DNA of 64,000 nucleotides from Legionella lytica (GCF_023921225.1 NZ_CP071527.1:754001-818000), one strand, 5' to 3'; shown: positions 55,801 to 64,000, counted from the first letter of the stretch. The notes: generated by a model from the sequence alone, not told the origin. Translations and numbers: made by a program.

Positions 55801-56364
55801 ATGCGTTTTCTCATTTTAATACTAGGATGTTTTCTTATGAATACTACAACATCAGCGGATGCACCTAATCTTCATGATAATGCTTATGATTACGCGTTTC
55901 ATACATTGGTTGGCGACAAAGAATTACCTCTAGATATGTTTCGAGGTAAGGTGGTAATGGTTGTGAATACTGCGTCAAAATGTGGTTTTACACCTCAATA
56001 TGCTCGCTTAGAAAAGCTTTATGAAGACTATAAAGATCAAGGTTTTGTCATTTTAGGTGTGCCTTCTAATGATTTTGGTAGCCAAGAGCCAGGTGCAGCG
56101 GAAGAAATCGCTACTTTTTGCCAGATTAATTATGGAGTTTCTTTCCCTATGGCGGCAAAAGAAGTTGTTTCCGGTAAGCAGGCACATCCATTTTATTTAT
56201 GGGCTAAGCAAAAATTGGGTTTTGGCACCGCACCTAAATGGAACTTCCATAAATATGTAATTAATCGCAAAGGCGAATTGGTTGATTATTTTTATTCAAC
56301 TACGTCACCTGATGCCCCACGGTTGATTAAGGTAGTGGAAAAGGCACTTAAGGAAGACGCGTAA
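55801..56364 (+). CDS. Glutathione peroxidase family protein, exported
   Basis: A 187-residue thioredoxin-fold peroxidase with an N-terminal signal-like segment (FLILILGCFLMNTTTSADA). Catalytic Cys lies in NTASKCGFTPQYARLE, and the second signature is GVPSNDFGSQEPG, with WNFHKYVINRKGE later. The usual FGGQEP is FGSQEP here. Bacterial homologues use Cys and often thioredoxin. The leader suggests a periplasmic site, in which the internal ATG at 55837 would give a short cytosolic version. Confidence 0.9.
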   Translation: MRFLILILGCFLMNTTTSADAPNLHDNAYDYAFHTLVGDKELPLDMFRGKVVMVVNTASKCGFTPQYARLEKLYEDYKDQGFVILGVPSNDFGSQEPGAAEEIATFCQINYGVSFPMAAKEVVSGKQAHPFYLWAKQKLGFGTAPKWNFHKYVINRKGELVDYFYSTTSPDAPRLIKVVEKALKEDA

Positions 56365-56381
56365 AGCACCTTGCTTAAGAG

Positions 56382-56422
56382 AGCCGTAGCCCGTATGAGT
56401 GTAGCTAATACGGGCTACGGCT
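56382..56422. repeat. Inverted repeat, AGCCCGTAT type
   Basis: agccgtagcccgtat (56382-56396) and atacgggctacggct (56408-56422) pair perfectly over 15 bp around an 11-base loop. It follows the peroxidase gene. Same core as 25289 and 35159. Confidence 0.85.
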
Positions 56423-56559
56423 CCTGAGTGTATCCTCTTATATTTCCATACTGAATTTCCTCATTTTTTACACGATGAAATGTATAAAAATTAAACTTTG
56501 TATCTAGCTTTGTTACAGCTTTTACGCTAAAATAAGGTTTTAATTTGTTGTGCCTAAAA

Positions 56560-57447
56560 ATGCCAATCCCTCATGTATTGTTAGCGTTGGTTGTCGTTCT
56601 CGTTTGGGGAATAAACTTCCTCTTTGTAAGCATTGGGCTTACCGAGATCTCTCCTTTATTGCTTTGCGCCATCCGATTTCTCGTTGCCAGTGTTCCTGCC
56701 ATATTTTTCGTTAAATTTCCTAAGAAATCCTTCAAAATGGTGGCTTTATATGGTTTGGTGATGTTCGCATTGCAATTTGCACTGCTTTTCCTCGGTATGA
56801 GTTTTGGTATGCCCGCGGGTATTGCTTCAATCCTTATCCAGGTACAAGTCTTCTTTAGTATGTTTTTTGCGGTTATCCTTTTAGGAGAGCAACCAAATAT
56901 CGGGCAGATCATGGGGGCTTTGGTTTCTTTTTCTGGGATTGTTTTAGTCGCCATGCACTTTGACCATGATATTTCTTTAGCCGGCTTTATTTTTATTCTT
57001 GCTGCTGCTGCGACTTGGGGAATTGGCAATTTAATTACCAAACAAATTAAGGGCGAACACGTTAATATGATCGCACTTATTGTTTGGGGTAGCTTTGTCG
57101 CCTGTATTCCTATGTTTTTAATTTCTTTAATGGTGGAGGGGGTGGATAATTTCACTTCTACCTTTGCTCACGTAACCTGGAAAGGAATAGGAGCCGTGTT
57201 TTATATCGTTTTCGCTTCAACCTGGGTGGGTTATGGCTTGTGGAATTGGTTAATGGCTCGCTATCCTGTAGGTATGGTGGCTCCATTCACTTTGTTAGTT
57301 CCTGTAGTGGCTATGGTAAGCTCGGTGTTCTTTTTGGGTGAACCGTTTTATATGTGGAAACTGGTGGCTGGATTATTGGTAATTAGTGGTTTATGTATCA
57401 ATATCTTAGGCTCTCGATTCTTTGCAGTAAAACCCAGATCAATGTAG
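56560..57447 (+). CDS. eamA: EamA-type O-acetylserine/cysteine exporter (DMT family)
   Basis: A 295-residue drug/metabolite transporter with ten predicted helices in two EamA repeats. It opens with PIPHVLLALVVVLVWGINFLFV and continues with GMPAGIASILIQVQVFFSM and AATWGIGNLITKQI, a close match by eye to Escherichia coli EamA (YdeD), which exports O-acetylserine and cysteine. I start at the ATG at 56560, where the similarity begins. Substrate inferred from resemblance. Confidence 0.82.
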   Translation: MPIPHVLLALVVVLVWGINFLFVSIGLTEISPLLLCAIRFLVASVPAIFFVKFPKKSFKMVALYGLVMFALQFALLFLGMSFGMPAGIASILIQVQVFFSMFFAVILLGEQPNIGQIMGALVSFSGIVLVAMHFDHDISLAGFIFILAAAATWGIGNLITKQIKGEHVNMIALIVWGSFVACIPMFLISLMVEGVDNFTSTFAHVTWKGIGAVFYIVFASTWVGYGLWNWLMARYPVGMVAPFTLLVPVVAMVSSVFFLGEPFYMWKLVAGLLVISGLCINILGSRFFAVKPRSM

Positions 57448-57518
57448 ATGCGGAAGCGGCCTGATTTTCTTATTGAGATGCGTTATCATAGGTTTTTCTC
57501 AGAAAATAGGTGTGGGTG

Positions 57519-58325
57519 GTGAGCGAAATAAAAAGCATTAGGCTATGCGCTGATGACTTTGGATTAAATCCTGGTGTGTCCCAAGGAATTTTAAAACTAG
57601 CAAAAATGGGGCGTTTATCCGCGGTAAGTTGTATGGTCAATATGCCCTCATTCCCGGCCTATGCCCAAGAATTATTGGCTTTACACGAGCAGGTGCAGAT
57701 TGGGTTACATTTTAATTTAACCGAAGGCAATTTCTTATCAATGCCTGATCGGCCTTGTTTTTCACTCAATGAATTACTTATTAAGAGCCATTTAGCCTCA
57801 ATTAAATTATCCTTTATTGCCCAAGAGTTTAAGCAGCAATTGGCGCAATTTGTTCATGTGATGGGGAAGCTCCCTGACTTTGTTGATGGGCATCAACATG
57901 TTCATCAATTTCCCCGCATACGCCAAGTGATTGTTGACCTTTATGATGAGCAATTAAGGCAGCATGGGACATCTATTCGTTCTACTTATCCTACTGTTGA
58001 TGTGAAGCAATATCGGTTGAAAGCGAAAATTTTGGCGTTTACAGGGGGTAGGGCCTTGCGTGCGACTTTAGCTAAGGCTGCGATTCCACACAATATTTTT
58101 TTCTCTGGTATCTATGATTTTGCAGCGCATACTGATTATCGCAGTTTATTTCGTAGTTGGTTGCATTCCATATCGGGTCCTACCTTAATCATGTGTCATC
58201 CAGGTGAGCACTCGAATGAACCTGATGTCATCGCCGCTACTCGTACCATTGAAATGAATTACTTTTCCAGTAATGAATTTTTACACGATTGTCAGGAGTA
58301 TGGAGTGGCTTTAGGTGTACTATAA
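57519..58325 (+). CDS. ChbG/YdjC-like carbohydrate deacetylase
   Basis: A 268-residue member of the YdjC family, metal-dependent deacetylases of N-acetylated sugars. Signature residues: LCADDFGLNPGVSQGI (Asp-Asp), GLHFNLTEG (His), DGHQHVHQFP and MCHPGEHSNEPD. The start is ambiguous among several GTGs at 57510-57519; I take the last. Substrate unknown; it could act on chitooligosaccharides or on lipid-linked sugars. Confidence 0.87.
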   Translation: MSEIKSIRLCADDFGLNPGVSQGILKLAKMGRLSAVSCMVNMPSFPAYAQELLALHEQVQIGLHFNLTEGNFLSMPDRPCFSLNELLIKSHLASIKLSFIAQEFKQQLAQFVHVMGKLPDFVDGHQHVHQFPRIRQVIVDLYDEQLRQHGTSIRSTYPTVDVKQYRLKAKILAFTGGRALRATLAKAAIPHNIFFSGIYDFAAHTDYRSLFRSWLHSISGPTLIMCHPGEHSNEPDVIAATRTIEMNYFSSNEFLHDCQEYGVALGVL

Positions 58326-58389
58326 TTTGAATCTTAAGTTCGTCCTGCTTGCAACAGGATAACTGACTCCCATTATAAGGATATAAATC

Positions 58390-59484
58390 ATGAATACTGA
58401 CGCATCTATTCTATTTACTCCATTTGATTTAAGAGGTCATCAATTAAAAAACCGTTTGGTTATGGCGCCGTTAACCCGTAATCGCGCTCTGCATGAGATT
58501 GATGCCCCACATGCATTAAATGCAGAATACTATGAGCAACGAGCTTCAGCAGGGCTTATTATTTCTGAAGCAACCCAAATTTCACCAACTGCTAAAGGTT
58601 ATGCTTGGACCCCTGGCATTTATTCTCCTAAGCAAGTCGCCGGATGGAAACTGGTAACCCAGGCGGTGCATGAACAGGGCGGGACTATTTATGCTCAATT
58701 ATGGCATGTAGGACGCATTTCTCACCCAAGTTTACAGCCTGGTGGGATTGAGCCTGTAGCCCCTTCGGCATTAACGCCTGTAGGGCAAAAAACCTTTATA
58801 GAATCTGGTACATTTACTGATATTGGACAGCCAAGAGCATTAAGGTTAGATGAACTTCCTCTAATTATTGAGGATTACCGTAGGGCAGCACGTAATGCGA
58901 TGGAGGCTGGATTTGATGGGGTTGAAGTTCATGGTGCAAATGGCTATCTTCTCCAACAATTTTTATCGGATGGAGCGAATCATCGTACGGATAATTATGG
59001 TGGCTCTGTTGCCAATCGTTTACGTTTTCCACTAGAAGTGATGGAAGCTGTGGCTAATGAAATTGGTGGACAGCGCACTGCAATTCGCTTATCGCCTGTG
59101 GGCTCTATGAATGGAATTACAGAAACCTCACCCCAGTCAGTTTATTTTCCCTTAGTGCGTGAATTAAATCGCTTAAATTTAGCGTACATTCATGTTATTG
59201 AAGGAACAACGGGAACCTCTCGTGACTTTTTAGGATTCGATTTTCATGCCTTACGCGATGAGTTTCATGGCCCTTGGATGGTGAATAATGGCTATACACG
59301 CGAATTAGCGATAGAGGCTATTGCTTCAGGTTATGCTGATTTGGTCGCCTTTGGTAAAGACTTTATTGCCAATCCTGATTTAGTGGAGCGTTTTCGTCTT
59401 AATGCACCGCTTAATCAATGGGACCGAGGTACTTTTTATGGTGGGGATGAAAAAGGGTATATTGATTATCCCGCTTTAGGATAA
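58390..59484 (+). CDS. Old Yellow Enzyme family alkene reductase
   Basis: A 364-residue FMN enzyme: FDLRGHQLKNRLVMAPLTRNRA at the N-terminus, GLIISEATQISPTAKGY, AQLWHVGRISHPS, VHGANGYLLQQFLSDGANHRTDNYGG (catalytic His and Asn region) and FGKDFIANPDLV. It matches the NemA/GTN reductase subgroup, which reduces electrophilic alkenes and nitro compounds with NADPH. It stands alone, with aagga-rich leader 60 bases after the deacetylase gene. Confidence 0.93.
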   Translation: MNTDASILFTPFDLRGHQLKNRLVMAPLTRNRALHEIDAPHALNAEYYEQRASAGLIISEATQISPTAKGYAWTPGIYSPKQVAGWKLVTQAVHEQGGTIYAQLWHVGRISHPSLQPGGIEPVAPSALTPVGQKTFIESGTFTDIGQPRALRLDELPLIIEDYRRAARNAMEAGFDGVEVHGANGYLLQQFLSDGANHRTDNYGGSVANRLRFPLEVMEAVANEIGGQRTAIRLSPVGSMNGITETSPQSVYFPLVRELNRLNLAYIHVIEGTTGTSRDFLGFDFHALRDEFHGPWMVNNGYTRELAIEAIASGYADLVAFGKDFIANPDLVERFRLNAPLNQWDRGTFYGGDEKGYIDYPALG

Positions 59485-59517
59485 TTTGTGCGCCTATGAC
59501 CAATACTAAGGATTTTA

Positions 59518-59760
59518 ATGAGAATTTTACTTTTAATGCTTCTTTATACTCCCCTAATTGCTATTGGCAATGAGGCACCTAATGAAAAAACCTTATCTCG
59601 ATTGCAAAAGTTATGTCGTGAGGACACGACCCCTGAGCTGCGTAAGTTGTATTGCCAATTAGCTAAAGATTATCGTAGAGAGATTAAGCGGGTGGATACA
59701 GTTGCGAAAAAGGATGATAAGAAGGAAACAGAAAAGACTAAGGTAAAAGAAAAGGCTTAA
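59518..59760 (+). CDS. Small exported charged protein, 80 residues
   Basis: Unrecognised. A signal peptide (MRILLLMLLYTPLIAIGNEA) precedes a mature part with two Cys (KLCRED, LYCQLAKDYRRE), possibly a disulfide, and a highly Lys/Asp/Glu-rich tail (AKKDDKKETEKTKVKEKA). It is probably periplasmic. It lies 33 bases after the alkene reductase gene and may be cotranscribed. A palindromic repeat follows. Confidence 0.6.
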   Translation: MRILLLMLLYTPLIAIGNEAPNEKTLSRLQKLCREDTTPELRKLYCQLAKDYRREIKRVDTVAKKDDKKETEKTKVKEKA

Positions 59761-59792
59761 AAAAATACGCATGAGGAAATATTGCAAGGACG

Positions 59793-59822
59793 TGTAGGTT
59801 GGGGCCATGGGCCCAACCTACA
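59793..59822. repeat. Palindromic repeat, GGTTGGGCC type, between convergent genes
   Basis: tgtaggttgggg pairs with cccaacctaca around ccatggg. It lies between the small exported protein gene and the convergent barrel gene; atttttacc follows. Same family as 8928 and 16833. Confidence 0.75.
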
Positions 59823-59830
59823 ATTTTTAC

Positions 59831-60625
59831 CTATTCACTGCCCTTATCAAGAGCATAAGTACCTGTAAAGTTAAGCGTTACAATTCCAAGTTGTCTACTC
59901 GACCCATTTGAGCTTGTAGTAGTGTTATTATTGTTGCTAGGATTGAAGGCTGAGGTATAACGGATATCTATACCTATGGTTGCAAAATCATCTAAATAAG
60001 AACCAACTCCAATAATTCCTTGAGCAGCAAAACCATTATTTGAGGTGCTTACTGTCGTAGAAAAGGTGCTACCAAGAGCATTATATTGATTACTGGCAAA
60101 GTTGGCTTTATTTTTGATGATGGCCCCACCTAAACCAACACCAATATAGGGAAACATCTTAGTATTCGGATCACTGGAAAGAAAATCATAAAATACGTTA
60201 AACATGCCATAAATACCGGTGGTATTACCATTAAAACCTAAACCGATACCTTGGTCATTACTGATTGCAGCAGGACAAGTGCCCTCGGGGCCCATAACAT
60301 TCGGACTAATTAGGGTACATGAACCAACTTTTAATTCCCCATAATTATTAATATTAAAAAGGAATTGCCCTTCCAATCGCACTGTATTTATTCTATATCC
60401 CAGAGAAAAACCGGCACCGCCACCAACTGGGCTAAGCGTAACAGGACTTGAGTCTGCGAGGGAGAACTGACTATTACCAATATTAAAATTAACATTGGGG
60501 TTGGAAATCGTACGGCTGATTTGCCCTAAGAGCCCTAAATAAATACCTTGAACGGGGTCTGAACTAAATGCCTGAGAACTGAGGGTTAGCCCTACTATGA
60601 ATCCAAATTTAATGAAGTGTTTCAT
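59831..60625 (-). CDS. Outer-membrane beta-barrel protein
   Basis: A 264-residue protein with a signal peptide (KFGFIVGLTLSSQAFS) and a barrel-like pattern of alternating residues (AGFSLGYRINTVRLEGQFLF, YIGVGLGGAIIKN, ASFGIDIRYTSAFNP-like), ending LGIVTLNFTGTYAL. It resembles small OmpA/opacity-type barrels in size; loops are rich in Asn and Thr (NNNNTTTSSNGSS). Two Cys (SCTLISPNVMGPEGTC) may pair in a loop. The family is inferred from the shape of the sequence, so the exact porin class is uncertain. Confidence 0.75.
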   Translation of the reverse strand: MKHFIKFGFIVGLTLSSQAFSSDPVQGIYLGLLGQISRTISNPNVNFNIGNSQFSLADSSPVTLSPVGGGAGFSLGYRINTVRLEGQFLFNINNYGELKVGSCTLISPNVMGPEGTCPAAISNDQGIGLGFNGNTTGIYGMFNVFYDFLSSDPNTKMFPYIGVGLGGAIIKNKANFASNQYNALGSTFSTTVSTSNNGFAAQGIIGVGSYLDDFATIGIDIRYTSAFNPSNNNNTTTSSNGSSRQLGIVTLNFTGTYALDKGSE

Positions 60626-60897
60626 TAGAAAATCCTAATCTATCCTGATAATAAAAAATAATAATCCTTTAGTCTATCGTTCTTTTAAGTGACCAAGGAA
60701 GGCTATTCTTAATTTATAAGGCAATGGCCGTGAAATGGAGGCTATACGAAAGTTTATTTAGATGCAAGCTTTTAATTTTATGGATATCTTTTTATTTTGT
60801 ATGCAAAAATCAGTGAGATGTTTGGCATTATTTTTTATACTAACTTCTGTACATTAGAATATAGGGCATAGGCCCACAATACATAGGAAGGGACATC

Positions 60898-61272
60898 TTG
60901 ATTGATATTTTATGGATCTCCATGGGGGCGATTATTGGCGCTAATTTGCGTTATTTTGTGAATCGTCTTTCGCTGCGTTATTTATCTTCAGGCGTTCCTT
61001 ATGGAACATTTATTGTTAATTTAACCGGAAGTTTTATCTTAGGTTTTTTTCTAGCTTGGAGTTTGGGGCGAATCGAACTTGATCCTAAGTGGCGTGCTTT
61101 TGTTGCTGTTGGATTTTGTGGCGCCTATACCACCTTTTCAAGCTTCAGCTATGAAACGTATGCTTTAATTGAGCAAGGGGATTATGGCCTTGCTGCTATG
61201 AATTTTATCTGTAATAATCTTTTTTGTCTCATTGCCGTGATTGCGGGAGTTAGCCTTGCGCGAGCAATTTAG
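60898..61272 (+). CDS. crcB: Fluoride ion exporter CrcB (Fluc)
   Basis: A 124-residue, four-helix membrane channel that exports fluoride as a dual-topology dimer. Marks: NLTGSFILGFF, GFCGAYTTFSSFSYET (the Phe and Thr track). The TTG at 60898 is set by AGGAAGGG, 4 bases upstream. Followed by a DUF190 gene. No fluoride riboswitch can be recognised upstream; only a small hairpin (gggcataggccc). Confidence 0.93.
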   Translation: MIDILWISMGAIIGANLRYFVNRLSLRYLSSGVPYGTFIVNLTGSFILGFFLAWSLGRIELDPKWRAFVAVGFCGAYTTFSSFSYETYALIEQGDYGLAAMNFICNNLFCLIAVIAGVSLARAI

Positions 61273-61313
61273 ATTTGCTCTCAATAAATAGAGCCAAACG
61301 TAAGGATACGTCT

Positions 61314-61649
61314 ATGAATTGTATGAAAGTTTCTATCTATATTAATGAGTCTGATAAATGGAAGCATCGTCCATTGCATTTAGAACTCATGTCTATGCTG
61401 GATGAAGAAGGAATTGCAGGGGGAACCGTCTTACGTGCCATCGCAGGTTTTACTTATAGAGAGCCGGTTGAAACGGCTTCATTTGTTGATATTGGCGCTC
61501 GCTTACCCTTGGTTGTGCAATTTGTTGATACTGCAGAGCGTGTGGAGTCCGTCTTACCTAAGATAAAAGAAATGTCGGGAACTCGTTTGATTATTCGTGA
61601 GCCTGTAGAAGTTGTGCAGGGAATGTTAGCGACAGGCCCAATATCTTGA
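61314..61649 (+). CDS. DUF190 family protein linked to crcB
   Basis: A 111-residue PII-like fold protein (DUF190): MKVSIYINESDKWKHRPLHLEL, GGTVLRAIAGFTYREPVETASF, LPLVVQFVDTAERVESVLPKI. DUF190 genes frequently sit next to crcB and may sense nucleotides or ions for the exporter. The start at 61314 has AAGGA upstream; the frame is open from 61275. The end overlaps the end of gtrA on the other strand by 24 bases. Confidence 0.9.
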   Translation: MNCMKVSIYINESDKWKHRPLHLELMSMLDEEGIAGGTVLRAIAGFTYREPVETASFVDIGARLPLVVQFVDTAERVESVLPKIKEMSGTRLIIREPVEVVQGMLATGPIS

Positions 61650-62015
61650 GAGTAAGAAGCTATACACGGAAACTAAAAATAAAACTAAACCAAGCGCAAA
61701 TAGATAATTTAAATGAGTGGAGCGTAACACTAGAAAATAAAGGCCTTCGTTAATTGCACCTGCAGATGCTGCTACCAGAAAAAAATGGGGTAAGCGCAAT
61801 ACTTTTTGATCATGCAGTTGTGAAAAAGTAAGGTATTTGTGGCCAAAAAAACTGACGTTAAATGCAGTAAAAAAGGCAAAAATATTGGCTACTAGTGCGT
61901 GCATATGCGCAAAGTTTACTAGTAAAAAGACAATACTAAGATGTGTGGCTGCCGCTGTGGCTCCAATTCCTGCGTAATAAACCAGTCGGTGTTTTAACTT
62001 AAGTTGTACTTTCAT
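61626..62015 (-). CDS. GtrA-like flippase family protein
   Basis: A 129-residue membrane protein with four helices, of the GtrA family, which flips or stabilises polyprenyl-phosphate-linked sugars for transfer in the periplasm. Start: KLKHRLVYYAGIGATAAATHL; further marks NIFAFFTAFNVSFFGHKYLTF and FFLVAASAGAINEGLYFLVL. I prefer the ATG at 62015, overlapping the glycosyltransferase gene by 17 bases; a further ATG at 62036 is possible. The third gene of classic gtr clusters (a sugar-specific transferase) is not adjacent. Confidence 0.87.
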   Translation of the reverse strand: MKVQLKLKHRLVYYAGIGATAAATHLSIVFLLVNFAHMHALVANIFAFFTAFNVSFFGHKYLTFSQLHDQKVLRLPHFFLVAASAGAINEGLYFLVLRSTHLNYLFALGLVLFLVSVYSFLLSRYWACR

Positions 62016-62958
62016 CAAAACTGGCTTCCTCATCAATAATGTAATGCGGTCTATGTTTTACTTCATCAAAGACACGTCCTATATATTCGCCGACCACTCC
62101 TAAAGCAAAAAGCTGCAAACCACCAAAAAAGGTAATTGCAGTGACTATGGTTGCCCAACCTGGTGTTTTAATGCCAAAAATTAAGGTGCTTATGATAATC
62201 CATGCCGCATAAAGTATCGCTAAGGTCGCTACTCCAATACCTCCGAGAGCAATGAGGCGTAGAGGAAAGGCTGTAAATGAGGTGATTCCCGTAATCGCCA
62301 AATCGATTAAGGAGTAAAAGTTCCATTGCGAAGAGCCCGCTTTTCGTGGTTGTACCTCAAACGGAACCGCGGTTTGTTTAAAACCTACCCAGCTGTATAA
62401 GCCCTTCATAAAACGATTTCGCTCGGGAAGCTTTTGCAATTCGTCGACTATTTTGCGGTCTAATAGCCGAAAATCTCCGGCATTAGCTGGAATATTAACG
62501 CGGTTGATTCTGGAGGTGAATTGATAGAATGTTTTTGCACAAGTACGTTTTAGCCAGGATTCATCGGCGCGATTTTGGCGTACCGCATAAACCATGTCGT
62601 AACCTTCCTCCCATTTGGCAACAAATTCACTTAATAATTCGAGTGGATGCTGAAAGTCACCATCCATTAAAATTACCGCATCACCACGCGCATAATCTAA
62701 TCCTGCACTAATCGCTTTTTCTTTGCCAAAGTTACGACTAAAACGTAGGTAACGAAAAGAATATTGGCTTCTTAACTGTTGAATGATTGCTTGGGTATTA
62801 TCTTGGCTGCCATCATCAACAAGCACTATTTCATAGGAATAAGCAAGTTGCTTGAGTGTTGTGTCTAGGGCGGCAATAAACTCCGCAATAACGGTTTCTT
62901 CATTATAAACCGGGACAACACAGGAGATTTGTTTGGTTCGAATTAGTGAATTGGGCAT
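61999..62958 (-). CDS. GtrB-like polyprenyl-phosphate glycosyltransferase
   Basis: A 319-residue family 2 glycosyltransferase: SCVVPVYNEETVIAEFI, LVDDGSQDNTQAIIQQL (nucleotide-sugar site), MDGDFQHPLELLSEF (DxD-like metal site), then two C-terminal helices (LIALGGIGVATLAILYAAWI, ITFFGGLQLFALGVVGEYIG). It attaches a sugar to undecaprenyl phosphate on the cytosolic side, and GtrA passes it across. The pair modifies LPS or another glycan. Overlapping stop and start with gtrA. Confidence 0.92.
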   Translation of the reverse strand: MPNSLIRTKQISCVVPVYNEETVIAEFIAALDTTLKQLAYSYEIVLVDDGSQDNTQAIIQQLRSQYSFRYLRFSRNFGKEKAISAGLDYARGDAVILMDGDFQHPLELLSEFVAKWEEGYDMVYAVRQNRADESWLKRTCAKTFYQFTSRINRVNIPANAGDFRLLDRKIVDELQKLPERNRFMKGLYSWVGFKQTAVPFEVQPRKAGSSQWNFYSLIDLAITGITSFTAFPLRLIALGGIGVATLAILYAAWIIISTLIFGIKTPGWATIVTAITFFGGLQLFALGVVGEYIGRVFDEVKHRPHYIIDEEASFDESTT

Positions 62959-63148
62959 GTCGTTGAGTAATGTCTAAACTTCTTATTTGCTTGGGGCTTA
63001 TTTTAACCTGAATCTGTTGTTCTCGTAAGTAGATTTGTAAAATTACTCTGTAATTTATTCATTAGATCAAAAAAGAGAAACTTAGATGTATTGCTGATCA
63101 TGTTTTTAACGTAAAATCGCACATATTTTGAGTTTTGGTAGACGAGTA

Positions 63149-64000
63149 ATGCCTTTTATTGATTTAAGCTCATTAACTAGACTGCAACCAACACCTTTTT
63201 TACTTGATAAAAAGGTCGCCAAATTTTTGCATGAATGCAAAAAAAACAAGTTGCTGCCTCCATTGTCTATGCCTATAAAAATTGCTAAAGACGATTTTGT
63301 ATTTAGCCATCAAATGGTTAAATCAGCAGAGAATCAATGGCATATCTTGGAGTCTGAGCCCGTAGGAGAGGGCCAATTTGGCGTATCTTATAAGTCAAAA
63401 TTTAAAATTACGATAACGAAAGTTAAACATGATTATCAGGCAGAGGTTACTGCAACAAATGATATAGCGAAAATACAACGCGTTGGTACACGCCAGATTT
63501 CCCATCAAGAGTTAGTACGAAGTACTGTGTATGAAGCACATTTGCAAAGACAACAGCACGTACGGGTGAGTTCGGTAATCGATACAAAGCAGGAAGTGAT
63601 TACGGTAGTTGAAGATTGTGGTCCTAGTTTTGATAAATTACTTCCCTTTAAACCGGGAGATGTGCTCTTTCCTTTTCTGAAGCGCGTAGAAGTTGCATTA
63701 CATATTGCCAATGAAATGTTCATTCTACAGCAACGAGAAATGGTGCATTGCGACATTAAGCCATCGAATATTTGTTATAAAGAAATTCCTGATGATCCTC
63801 GGCGTGGCATTCCTCCCGGACAATTTCAGATTATTTTTATTGATTTTGGCTTGGCGAGAAAACAAGCATATCAGAGTGAGTCTGTTGTAGGTTCCATAGG
63901 CTACATGGCTCCTGAGGTACTCACTGGAGCAGAGTATAGTTATGCATCAGATATGTATGCTCTGGCAGGAGTTTTTGCGGAGCTTTTTGGCTGCACGAAC
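63149..64000 (+). CDS. Eukaryotic-like Ser/Thr protein kinase (3' end outside window)
   Basis: The frame opens at the ATG at 63149 and stays open to the window end (284 codons). Kinase signatures in order: Gly-rich loop GEGQFGVSYKS (residues about 73-83), a Lys-bearing strand ITITKVKH, a helix with Glu (VYEAHLQRQQ), the catalytic loop VHCDIKPSN (near 198-206; Cys replaces the usual Arg of HRD), DFG in FIDFGLARK (near 231), and APE in GYMAPEVL. It lacks a membrane domain here. Legionella pneumophila LegK effectors are of this type, and I infer a Dot/Icm-injected host-acting kinase; the C-terminal secretion signal is outside the window. It is divergent from gtrB. Confidence 0.88.
   Translation, partial: MPFIDLSSLTRLQPTPFLLDKKVAKFLHECKKNKLLPPLSMPIKIAKDDFVFSHQMVKSAENQWHILESEPVGEGQFGVSYKSKFKITITKVKHDYQAEVTATNDIAKIQRVGTRQISHQELVRSTVYEAHLQRQQHVRVSSVIDTKQEVITVVEDCGPSFDKLLPFKPGDVLFPFLKRVEVALHIANEMFILQQREMVHCDIKPSNICYKEIPDDPRRGIPPGQFQIIFIDFGLARKQAYQSESVVGSIGYMAPEVLTGAEYSYASDMYALAGVFAELFGCTN

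Noticed and set aside
56571..57155. A 194-residue frame antisense to eamA
   Set aside because: The composition (Lys/Ile-rich, no motif) is that expected opposite a membrane protein gene; eamA itself is a clear match.
60700..60897. Fluoride riboswitch before crcB
   Set aside because: I could not find the conserved riboswitch core; only a short gggcataggccc hairpin is present.
1..64000. CRISPR arrays or prophage
   Set aside because: No regularly spaced direct repeats, cas genes, integrase or phage structural genes were seen; the S24-type repressor is isolated.

Overview
The window looks like a chromosome segment of a Legionella species (Gammaproteobacteria, Legionellales). The evidence is an adjacent dotU-icmF pair of the Dot/Icm type IVB secretion system, a Fis nucleoid protein, a PHB granule gene set (two phaB, phaR, two phasins), a SUF rather than ISC iron-sulfur operon led by an Rrf2 regulator, a eukaryotic-like protein kinase, a protein ending in a eukaryotic-style CaaX box, and generally AT-rich DNA. 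I do not assign a species.

Layout. 1-2071: the 3' end of a nonribosomal peptide synthetase (adenylation, carrier, thioesterase). 2257-4020: mobile DNA, namely a complete but dead IS256-family element with an 8-bp target duplication, then a decayed ISAs1-like fragment. 4373-8656: MFS transporter, YdgA-family protein, fis and an unknown protein. 8964-15394: housekeeping genes (prs, tRNA-Gln, lolB, coaD, ggt, plsC, mutM). 15591-20136: a fatty acid desaturase, then the PHB block. 20203-25137: a four-gene operon on the minus strand for an unusual nucleotide sugar, including a metallo-beta-lactamase/Rieske fusion. 25468-34282: lptF-lptG, a flavoprotein, an S24-type repressor, carB and greA. 34551-37469: Legionella-type accessory proteins, including the CaaX protein. 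37530-41239: dotU-icmF. 41647-48559: sufR-sufB-sufC-sufD-sufS-sufU-sufT-epmA in one tight run. 48601-64000: radC, coaBC-dut-algC, rdgB with a TPR-methyltransferase, glutathione peroxidase, EamA, a YdjC-family deacetylase, an Old Yellow Enzyme, an outer-membrane barrel, crcB, a GtrA/GtrB pair, and the start of a protein kinase cut by the window end.

How the genes work together. PHB genes supply the NADPH-dependent reductase step, granule coat proteins and their regulator; the synthase is not here. sufR is probably the autoregulator of the suf operon, whose products assemble Fe-S clusters; sufA and sufE are absent, with sufU present. DotU and IcmF stabilise the Dot/Icm machine, and the kinase and the CaaX protein are candidate substrates of it. 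The sugar operon probably feeds surface glycan synthesis.

Many intergenic gaps carry palindromic repeats of a few recurring types (cores resembling TAGGTYGGGCC, AGCCCGTATTA and GTAGCCTNG). They account for much of the non-coding structure. No CRISPR array, rRNA or prophage was seen. Functional calls come from reading motifs and protein similarity by eye; no database search was possible.
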